DNA from: Nitrospira sp. UBA5699
GTDB taxonomy: Bacteria; Nitrospirota; Nitrospiria; Nitrospirales; Nitrospiraceae
DNA length: 32,374 bases
NCBI GenBank assembly: GCA_002420105.1
Contig: DIHJ01000067.1
Span: forward strand, 8,315 to 40,688
Direction of reading: 5' to 3'
The notes beneath the pieces are model-generated. The model made no database searches. It saw only the letters and a list, made by a program, of their open reading frames with translations, and had not been told where the DNA came from. Shown in pieces: positions 1-5,680 of this stretch. The position numbers and the translations under genes were made by a program. How positions within the stretch are numbered: the stretch's first letter is position 1; every line of letters starts with the position of its first letter.

Positions 1-131
1 GGAACGTCCTCGAGCAGGAGATGGCCGCGGGCGAGAAGGCAGACGACCGCCATCTCGATGACCGCGTCCTTTCCCTTGATCACGCGGGCAATATTGTCCT
101 GGATGGCCCGGATGGTTTGCGGTGTGCTCAT
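1..131 (-). CDS. MoxR-family AAA+ ATPase, N-terminal fragment (cut by window edge)
   Basis: Only the first 43 codons are in the window; the gene continues past the left edge. The reverse-strand translation begins MSTPQTIRAIQDNIARVIKG and goes on with an alanine/valine helix ending LLLEDVP. This matches the start of MoxR-type AAA+ ATPases, where LLEDVPG immediately precedes the Walker A loop. MoxR ATPases act as chaperone-like partners of VWA-domain proteins, so such a partner may lie to the left. The Walker motifs themselves are outside the window. No Shine-Dalgarno precedes the ATG, but a GATAAT hexamer sits six bases upstream. The methyltransferase-like gene upstream on the same strand is 145 bases away. 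Confidence 0.75.
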   Translation of the reverse strand, partial: MSTPQTIRAIQDNIARVIKGKDAVIEMAVVCLLARGHLLLEDV

Positions 132-276
132 GTCGGGATTATCGGCTCTGGCGGCTCAGAAATGGGCGGTGACGTGACACGGCTGGAGTCTAACAAAGGG
201 TCCGGGGACGGTCAATTATTCCGCCGTTTCCCGCGGATCTCATCTCCGGAGCGTTCCGCCGGGAGCGGCGGTGCGG

Positions 277-1593
277 CTACCGTTCCGGAACGAGCGCGAT
301 CATCCACGGAGGCGTTTCTTCCGCCATGTCGCTGAAGCGTCGGGCGGTACTGCTCGCGGGCATGTCCGGGAAGACGGCCCCGCGACGAATCCTCACGGAA
401 AGGAAGCGGTAGGAGGCTTCAGGGGAAGCCGGTTCCGGAAGTACGCGGGGAATCCGTCCCCGTAAGGGTCCGCAGTCCGAGAGATCGACAGCCTCACCGA
501 TCGCAAGATCCGACAGGCGGCGATAGACGTCGCCGAAGATCGCCGGGACATTCTCCGCGGTAAAGGGCTGGTTCGGAGGCCGGTAGCGGCCGTCCTCGAG
601 AAGTTGCGCGAGCAATTCCCAGAACACCTGACTGTCGACGGCGCCGAGGACGCAGAGTTGGCCGCGCCGGGCGATGATGTCCAGGAGCACGAGCGGGCCG
701 CGCACATCGAATTTCCACGGCGGAAAGAGCAGCGCCCGATCCCCGTGCCGCACCTCGAGAGCCGGTTCGCCGGCGTACTCGGTTTGGCGAAAGGCGCCCT
801 TCGTGCGCTGCAGTTCGTCCCGGATCACGCCGGGGGAGAGACGGGTCGGTTCGTAGGCGAACGTGGGTGTGGCGGGAGCCCAGCAGGTGGCGATGGCGTA
901 TCGGGGCGCGAGCCGGTCCGTGCGGTCCAGTCGTTCGAGCGCGCACATGTCCTGGTCCCCGAAGAATTGAAACGACAGGTCCGGCCGCGCGCGAAGCGCG
1001 TGAAGACGGTCCCGTTCGGGATGCAGCGGGCCGCCGAGTTTTGACTGAGGACGCAACCGATCGACGCAGTGGAGCGTGAGGGTCCGACCGCATTGACGAA
1101 GCTGCGGCGCGTAGCGATCCGCGAGTTCGGCCGCCAGCGACAAGTCGCCGGCGCCGAGGTCGAGCACGGAGGCCACCTCGGAGGTCAGGAGCAGGTCGAA
1201 AGGGTTCGGGTGTTCGCGGATGAACGTGGCGAGTGAGCGCGGGGCCAGGGCGGGAACGGGCCAACGTGAGGCGGGGTGCTCGACGAGGTCGAACCAGACA
1301 CAGAGAGCCCGAATCGCTTTGCTGGGCGGGAGCCCGGTGAGTTCCTTCAGCCGGGGGCCGGGCAGGTCTTGAATCCGTTCCGCTTCGCCCTGCTTCAAAG
1401 CGGTGGCGATGGAATTCCGGACCGTCGGTGAAAGATCGGTTCTCGCGGCTTCCTGCAGGATGCGTTTCAACGTGGCGCCGAGGCGGCCTCCTTCGATAAG
1501 GCGGCGCGACGCCTCCCATTCTCTGTCTCGTTCCTGGAGAAGTTTTGTGACCTGCGACCGGAATTCTGCGAGCAGCTGGGCGTGCGACGTCAT
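277..1593 (-). CDS. Uncharacterised protein with a SAM-methyltransferase-like motif
   Basis: A 438-residue protein I do not recognise. Residues 1-75 look helical and charged. Residues 76-95 (LPGPRLKELTGLPPSKAIRA) lead into a central part with VLDLGAGD at 143-150, which resembles motif I (SAM-binding loop) of class I methyltransferases. An acidic residue that could serve as motif II follows (LTLHCVDRL, around 172-180). Later motifs are not obvious. No signal peptide or membrane segment is visible, so it is probably cytoplasmic. The ATG at 1593 is the start; the stop at 277 is followed by 145 bases before the MoxR-like gene on the same strand. It is divergent from the ChaN-like gene. Methyltransferase function is an inference from one motif; it could be a fold relative without activity. 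Confidence 0.6.
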   Translation of the reverse strand: MTSHAQLLAEFRSQVTKLLQERDREWEASRRLIEGGRLGATLKRILQEAARTDLSPTVRNSIATALKQGEAERIQDLPGPRLKELTGLPPSKAIRALCVWFDLVEHPASRWPVPALAPRSLATFIREHPNPFDLLLTSEVASVLDLGAGDLSLAAELADRYAPQLRQCGRTLTLHCVDRLRPQSKLGGPLHPERDRLHALRARPDLSFQFFGDQDMCALERLDRTDRLAPRYAIATCWAPATPTFAYEPTRLSPGVIRDELQRTKGAFRQTEYAGEPALEVRHGDRALLFPPWKFDVRGPLVLLDIIARRGQLCVLGAVDSQVFWELLAQLLEDGRYRPPNQPFTAENVPAIFGDVYRRLSDLAIGEAVDLSDCGPLRGRIPRVLPEPASPEASYRFLSVRIRRGAVFPDMPASSTARRFSDMAEETPPWMIALVPER

Positions 1594-1632
1594 GAAAAGG
1601 CGAAGATGCCGGTCTACTATCTAATATGGTAC

Positions 1633-1649
1633 GACGCTCGTCGAGCGTC
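1633..1649. repeat. Perfect inverted repeat between divergent genes
   Basis: GACGCTC, a three-base spacer GTC, then GAGCGTC form a 7-bp perfect inverted repeat. It lies in the 133-base space between the methyltransferase-like gene and the divergent ChaN-like gene. Its position between two diverging starts would suit an operator. There is no T-run on either side, so it does not look like an intrinsic terminator. No regulator is encoded next to it. Confidence 0.4.
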
Positions 1650-1726
1650 TGCAGCATAACGGTCCCCGGCCGACGGGTCAAGATTGGGCCGCTTGCCGTC
1701 ATGGAGTGCCTGTGTTAGGAACAAGG

Positions 1727-2746
1727 ATGATTCACAATCCTCCGTCCATCATGAGCCCGACGCATCCGGTTCTCCGTCTCCTCTGCCTCGCTTCGGTCCT
1801 CCTTGTGCTGGGAGGCGGGACCGGTTGTGCGCGGTCCTCCGCTCAGGGCAGTTCGGTCATCCGGTCCGCCGACCTGCGTCAAGAGCAAATCATCGAGACG
1901 GCAACCGGCCGAACGGTTTCGTTCGACCAGTTGGCGGAACGTCTGGCGCAACAGGAGGTGGTGTATATCGGCGAGGAGCATCATCATCGATTTCACGTGG
2001 ACGCGGCGCGGTCGCTCTTACAGCGCTTCACGACGGAGACCCGTCGACCGGCTTTGGCGATGGAGATGTTCGGTTGGGACGGACAAGGGCTTCTGGATCG
2101 TTACGTCGGGGGGAGCGGGCTCGGCCGGCAGGAGTTTCTTGAACAGATCGGCTGGCAGCACAACTGGGGCGGGCCGTTCGAAGATTATGAGCCGCTTGTG
2201 GCCTACGCGAAGACGCATCAACTCACTCTGGCTGCGCTGAATCCTCCCAAGACGCTGGTCAGGACGGTGGCAAGGAAGGGACTTGTCCAAGCTCGCCTGG
2301 ACCCCGATTGGATCAGGTGGGGCCTGCAGGATGAAACGATCGTCGATGATCCCGCATACCGTGAGCGGATCCTTCAGCAGCTCCGCGCCTGTCACGACGC
2401 CGGCCCCGATGCCCTGTATCAGGCGATGTACGAGGCGTCCATGGTCCGTGATGAAGGCATGGCGAAGACGATCGTGTCGCTGGTGGAAGCGAGGCGCGCC
2501 GGGCAGGCCTCGCCGCCCGGGCCCGTCGTCAGCTATACGGGGGGCGGGCACATTCAATATCAGCTGCCGGTTCCCAACCGCGTGGCCCGCCGTCTCGCCG
2601 GCCGGGTTCGACAGCTCAGCGTCTATTTGACGTCGTACGAAGAGAGCCGCGGCGACGAGCTGCGGGACATCATCGAGGGGAGGATCGCCGATTATGTCTG
2701 GCTGACCCCTGTCGGCGCCCATGGCCCTCCTCGCCGCTGTCGGTGA
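1727..2746 (+). CDS. ChaN-like lipoprotein (haem-binding uptake / TIKI-like family)
   Basis: Belongs to the ChaN/DUF399 family. Campylobacter ChaN is a surface lipoprotein that binds haem, and the fold is related to TIKI/EreA proteins. The ATG at 1727 has AGGA seven bases upstream; an in-frame GTG at 1706 and ATG at 1751 are alternatives. The leader has a hydrophobic stretch (LLCLASVLLVL) and a candidate lipid-anchored Cys34 in GGGTGC, which is an imperfect lipobox. The family signature VYIGEEHHHRFH spans about residues 79-90 with a histidine cluster, followed by AMEMFGWD and a C-terminal GGGHIQYQLPVPNRVARRL, typical of the family. It stands alone: no iron-uptake gene is adjacent. Confident in family, unsure of ligand. 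Confidence 0.8.
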   Translation: MIHNPPSIMSPTHPVLRLLCLASVLLVLGGGTGCARSSAQGSSVIRSADLRQEQIIETATGRTVSFDQLAERLAQQEVVYIGEEHHHRFHVDAARSLLQRFTTETRRPALAMEMFGWDGQGLLDRYVGGSGLGRQEFLEQIGWQHNWGGPFEDYEPLVAYAKTHQLTLAALNPPKTLVRTVARKGLVQARLDPDWIRWGLQDETIVDDPAYRERILQQLRACHDAGPDALYQAMYEASMVRDEGMAKTIVSLVEARRAGQASPPGPVVSYTGGGHIQYQLPVPNRVARRLAGRVRQLSVYLTSYEESRGDELRDIIEGRIADYVWLTPVGAHGPPRRCR

Positions 2747-2824
2747 GCGGGGTTTCCCGTCGGTCGGGACCGTCGGCGCCACGTGATTCCGAAAGGCCGG
2801 GAGCGGTAAAGAACGGATGTGTGC

Positions 2825-2853
2825 TTGACAGTTTCGGCAAGGCGTTTCACACT
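2825..2853 (+). promoter_or_regulatory. Candidate sigma-70 promoter for the SWIM-domain gene
   Basis: A consensus -35 (TTGACA, 2825-2830) is followed after 17 bases by CACACT (2848-2853), which matches TATAAT at three of six positions. Transcription would start near 2860, 45 or so bases before the chosen start codon. The -35 is convincing and the -10 is weak. Confidence 0.45.
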
Positions 2854-2905
2854 AGCCCAGACATTCGGGGACGAAGACCTGAAGTGAACCGTGGGAAGCC
2901 CGCGT

Positions 2906-3808
2906 ATGCGAAATAAGATTCCTTGTTCGGCTAACCGGCTGAGCTTGTTGGATCCGCCGATGATCCAGGGGGTCGCGGACCGGAACGCCTTCCATCTAGG
3001 CAATCAGTACCTCTCGGAAAACCGCGTGCGGATCGTCGAAGCCGATGAAGCGCAGATCGTCTCCGCGGTGATCGGCAACTCCGGCCTCTATGAGCAGACC
3101 ATCCGGTTGAAGGACGGCCATCTCGTCTCGAAGTGCAGCTGCTCGCTGCCCGAAGAACCCATGTGCCGGCATTGCATCGCCGTCTTGCTGGAATATCACC
3201 GCTGGGTGCAGCCGAGGGCCAATGCCAAGCGGACCAAGCAGCCCGGTCCTGTCCCCTCCGCGCCAGCCGCCGTTTCCGACGGGAACGGCGCAGGAACGTC
3301 TCATGCCGCTTCGATCAACGACTTGAAATTGAGCGAGGTCACGGCGTTCATCGAATGGCTGCAGCCGGCCATGAAGGCGCTGGAGCGGGGACAATCGCTC
3401 CCGGATTCCGCAAGATTGACCGGGGAAATCGGCTTGTGGGCCCAGACCATCAAGAATCTGGACGAGCGGCGGAGGGAAAGTGAAGAAATTCAACTGACCC
3501 TGGAAGCGGAGCAGCGGGATCGCGAGGCCTATGTCGGCCGATTGACCCAGCAACTCCAGGCCTCTATGGCGGAGGTCAAGGCGACCCAGGTGACCCTGCA
3601 GCAGCTCCAGCAGGAGCTGGCGGTGTACAAAGACATGTTCGTCAAAGTCACGGAGATTGCGTCGGAAGTCGGCGGCTACGACAGTCAAATCAAGAGCATC
3701 GCCGGGGAGTTGCTCTCCAAAGGCTCGCAACTTGAGAAGCTCTCGAATTCCTTCAGAGAAGTCGCGACGGCCCTGAAAACCATCAGCAAGTCCGGTCCCT
3801 CTCAATAG
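2906..3808 (+). CDS. SWIM zinc-finger protein with C-terminal coiled coil
   Basis: A 300-residue protein. Around residues 77-89 it has CSCSLPEEPMCRH, which fits the SWIM zinc-finger pattern CxCx(n)CxH with ligands C77, C79, C87 and H89. SWIM domains bind DNA or proteins and occur in SWI2/SNF2 ATPases, transposases and MEKK1. Here there is no helicase or transposase domain. The finger is followed by a proline/alanine-rich linker (about 101-135) and a long helix-forming region (about 180-245) rich in Q, E and L, which looks like a coiled coil. The ATG at 2906 has GGAAG seven bases upstream; GTG at 2891 is possible. It is probably a cytoplasmic, oligomeric adaptor; the role is unknown. Confidence 0.75.
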   Translation: MRNKIPCSANRLSLLDPPMIQGVADRNAFHLGNQYLSENRVRIVEADEAQIVSAVIGNSGLYEQTIRLKDGHLVSKCSCSLPEEPMCRHCIAVLLEYHRWVQPRANAKRTKQPGPVPSAPAAVSDGNGAGTSHAASINDLKLSEVTAFIEWLQPAMKALERGQSLPDSARLTGEIGLWAQTIKNLDERRRESEEIQLTLEAEQRDREAYVGRLTQQLQASMAEVKATQVTLQQLQQELAVYKDMFVKVTEIASEVGGYDSQIKSIAGELLSKGSQLEKLSNSFREVATALKTISKSGPSQ

Positions 3809-3867
3809 CCCCCTTTCCGCCGTTCCACGGCGGCTCCTCGACAGGCATCCTTCCCGCGATAGCCCCC

Positions 3868-3897
3868 TTGCGTCCCGTCAGGCGATTTCAGTAAAAT
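3868..3897 (+). promoter_or_regulatory. Candidate promoter for the small exported membrane protein
   Basis: TTGCGT (3868-3873), an 18-base spacer and TAAAAT (3892-3897). The -10 matches consensus at five of six positions and the -35 at three. The predicted transcript start near 3904 leaves a leader of about 37 bases containing GGGAGG before the ATG at 3941. Confidence 0.4.
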
Positions 3898-3940
3898 GCG
3901 GCCTCTTTTTTTATCCATCCGATTCGAGGGAGGATCGCAA

Positions 3941-4132
3941 ATGAAGAGGATGCTTGTGCAGGTCAGTGCGATCACGGGGACGCTGTTCCTGATCGGAACG
4001 TCGCATGTTTCGGCGAACGCCCCCGCGGGTGAAGGACCACCGGACTACAGCGGGATCACCGGCATGTACTATGTCTTGATCGGGTTGGTGCTCGCGTACG
4101 GTGTCTACGATACATTTTTGAAGAAGAGCTAA
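3941..4132 (+). CDS. Small exported single-pass membrane protein (63 aa)
   Basis: I do not recognise the family. The start is the ATG at 3941, preceded by GAGGGAGG with good spacing. An in-frame ATG at 3896 would overlap the predicted promoter and is less likely. The protein has a positively charged start (MKR), a hydrophobic stretch and an A-N-A site, giving a likely signal-peptidase cut after residue 27. A short glycine/proline-rich periplasmic segment follows, then one membrane helix (about 41-58, GMYYVLIGLVLAYGVYD) and a basic end, FLKKS. Mature topology would be N-out, C-in. It has its own promoter-like sequence and a strong terminator, so it looks like an independent, well-expressed unit. 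It may be a small accessory subunit of a membrane complex; that is a guess. Confidence 0.7.
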   Translation: MKRMLVQVSAITGTLFLIGTSHVSANAPAGEGPPDYSGITGMYYVLIGLVLAYGVYDTFLKKS

Positions 4133-4161
4133 GGGCGGCTTTCTTCACTCGACAGAAGCCG

Positions 4162-4200
4162 CGGGCCCGCTGACGCGTTCAGCGGGCCCGTGTTGTTTTT
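4162..4200 (+). terminator. Strong intrinsic terminator
   Basis: A perfect 12-bp GC-rich stem (CGGGCCCGCTGA at 4162-4173 pairing with TCAGCGGGCCCG at 4179-4190), a five-base loop CGCGT, then a T-rich tail TGTTGTTTTT (4191-4200). The T-tract is on the plus-strand side, so it ends the transcript of the small membrane protein. It also lies just beyond the stop of the convergent esterase gene but lacks a T-run in that direction. Confidence 0.9.
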
Positions 4201-4231
4201 CGCTCCGGACCCTCCTCCGTGACCTCCGGGA

Positions 4232-4921
4232 TCATTTCGTGTCCTCCAACAGGGGCCTCACGGCCTTAAAAATGCCCTCCGCGATGATTCGGTAGCCCTC
4301 TCCGGTGGGGTGAATTCCGTCCGCCTGGTTCAGCGAGACCGATCCCGCCACGCCGTCGAGAAAAAACGGAATCAGCGGCAGGTGGTATTGTTTTGCGAGC
4401 GAGAGGTAGATCGACTCGAAGCCGGTCGTATAGTCCGTGCCGTAATTCGGCGGCAGTTTCATGCCGGCAAGGACCACGGTGACCGATGCGTTCCGGAACT
4501 GCCGAATGATCTGTTCGAGGTTGGTTTTCGTTTCCTTGAGGCTCAGGCCGCGGAGTCCGTCGTTGCCGCCCAGTTCGAGAATCACGATCCTGGGTTTGCT
4601 TTTCAGCACCCAGGCCACGCGCCGCAGGCCGCCCGCCGTCGTGTCTCCGCTCACCCCGGCGTTGATCACCCGATAGCGAAGGCCGGCGCCATCCAGGCGC
4701 CGTTGTAACTGCGCGGGGTACGATTCTTCCGCCGCGACGCCGAGGCCGGCCGTGAGGCTGTCGCCGAACGCGACGATCCGCGGGATCTCCGTGGATGCCG
4801 GCCCGGAGGGGGAGCCGGGTTCGGCGATTGCCGGACTGTGAACGATCGCCACGCCGGCGGTCGTGACGGCGGCGCCGAGGAACAGCGCGAGGACGGTGCT
4901 GGTGATCCCTGGGACTCGCAT
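4232..4921 (-). CDS. tesA: SGNH/GDSL hydrolase, arylesterase/acyl-CoA thioesterase I type (TesA-like)
   Basis: A 229-residue exported hydrolase of the TesA/arylesterase group, which cleaves thioesters and esters in the periplasm. Residues 1-33 form a signal peptide (hydrophobic LALFLGAAVTTAGVAIV, then a possible AIA cut site). The SGNH blocks are all present: AFGDSLTAG with nucleophile Ser55, NAGVSGDTTAGG around 88-98, ELGGND with Asn120, and DGIHP with Asp201 and His204. The ATG at 4921 is chosen because the signal peptide begins there; the longer reading frame upstream is only the antisense of the ABC gene. It is divergent from the ABC ATPase and permease genes, the same arrangement as E. 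coli tesA and ybbA-ybbP. No Shine-Dalgarno is visible; TATACT lies eight bases upstream. Confidence 0.88.
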   Translation of the reverse strand: MRVPGITSTVLALFLGAAVTTAGVAIVHSPAIAEPGSPSGPASTEIPRIVAFGDSLTAGLGVAAEESYPAQLQRRLDGAGLRYRVINAGVSGDTTAGGLRRVAWVLKSKPRIVILELGGNDGLRGLSLKETKTNLEQIIRQFRNASVTVVLAGMKLPPNYGTDYTTGFESIYLSLAKQYHLPLIPFFLDGVAGSVSLNQADGIHPTGEGYRIIAEGIFKAVRPLLEDTK

Positions 4922-4937
4922 CGGACTACAGTATAAT
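4909..4937 (+). promoter_or_regulatory. Candidate promoter for the ABC transporter pair
   Basis: A perfect TATAAT (4932-4937) lies in the 54-base divergent space, with a weak -35 (CTGGGA, 4909-4914) 17 bases upstream that overlaps the start of the esterase gene. Predicted start of transcription is near 4944, about 30 bases before the ABC ATPase ATG. Confidence 0.4.
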
Positions 4938-4975
4938 ACCAGAGCCGTGGTTCGGACGGTGCGGAGGCTGACGAC

Positions 4976-5680
4976 ATGATTGTGATCGAACATCTCACGA
5001 TGCGGCTGACGGCGGGCGGGCGGACGGTCACCATCCTCGACGATGTGTCGCTGGAGATTCCCGCGAAACAGATGGTCGCGATCGTGGGCCCCTCCGGAAG
5101 CGGGAAATCGACGTTGCTCGGACTGATCGCGGGCCTCGACCGGCCGACCTCCGGGGTCATCACGTTGAACGGCGTCGAAATCACGCGGATGTCCGAAGGC
5201 CCGCTCGCACGGTTTCGACGGGCGCAAATCGGGTATATCTTTCAGTCGTTTCACTTGATCCCCACGCTGACGGCGCTGGAGAACGTCCTCGTGCCGCTGG
5301 AACTGGCCGGAATCGACCGGCCGACGGAGCATGCCAGGGAGTGGTTGCGCGCCGTGGGGTTGGCGGATCGGGTGGATCACTATCCGGTTCAGCTGTCGGG
5401 CGGCGAGCAGCAACGGGTGGCCGTGGCCCGGGCCTTTGCCTGCCGCCCGCCCGTTCTTCTGGCCGACGAGCCGACGGGGAATCTGGATTCCACGACGGGG
5501 CAACAGGTCATGGACCTGTTGTTGTCTCTCCATCGGGACCACGGGACGACGCTGGTGCTGGTGACGCATGACCGTACCCTCGCCTCTTTGATGCATCGCG
5601 TGGTCGCCTTGCGCGACGGGCGCATCGAATCCGATGACATGATCGCCTCCCCCCGACTCGTTGGCGAGCCGCCCCTGTGA
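4976..5680 (+). CDS. ybbA: ABC transporter ATP-binding protein, YbbA/LolD type
   Basis: A 234-residue ATPase of the MacB/LolD/YbbA group (mechanotransmission-type ABC systems). Walker A GPSGSGKST is at 38-46, the Q-loop glutamine at about 90 (YIFQSFHLIPTLTALENV, typical of this group), the signature LSGGEQ at 140-145, Walker B VLLADEP at 160-166, and the H-loop THD with His198. It would hydrolyse ATP to drive the FtsX-type permease next to it. Its stop overlaps the permease GTG start by four bases (GTGA), so translation is probably coupled. The divergent TesA-like gene supports the name ybbA. LolD would be the alternative, but the large single permease argues against that. Confidence 0.87.
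   Translation: MIVIEHLTMRLTAGGRTVTILDDVSLEIPAKQMVAIVGPSGSGKSTLLGLIAGLDRPTSGVITLNGVEITRMSEGPLARFRRAQIGYIFQSFHLIPTLTALENVLVPLELAGIDRPTEHAREWLRAVGLADRVDHYPVQLSGGEQQRVAVARAFACRPPVLLADEPTGNLDSTTGQQVMDLLLSLHRDHGTTLVLVTHDRTLASLMHRVVALRDGRIESDDMIASPRLVGEPPL

Noticed and set aside
3817..3833. CCGCCGT-tcc-ACGGCGG hairpin after the SWIM gene
   Set aside because: A 7-bp stem without a following T-tract; too weak to call an intrinsic terminator.
4922..5596. Long minus-strand extension of the esterase frame (to 454 residues)
   Set aside because: It is the antisense of the ABC ATPase gene; the esterase signal peptide begins at the ATG at 4921.
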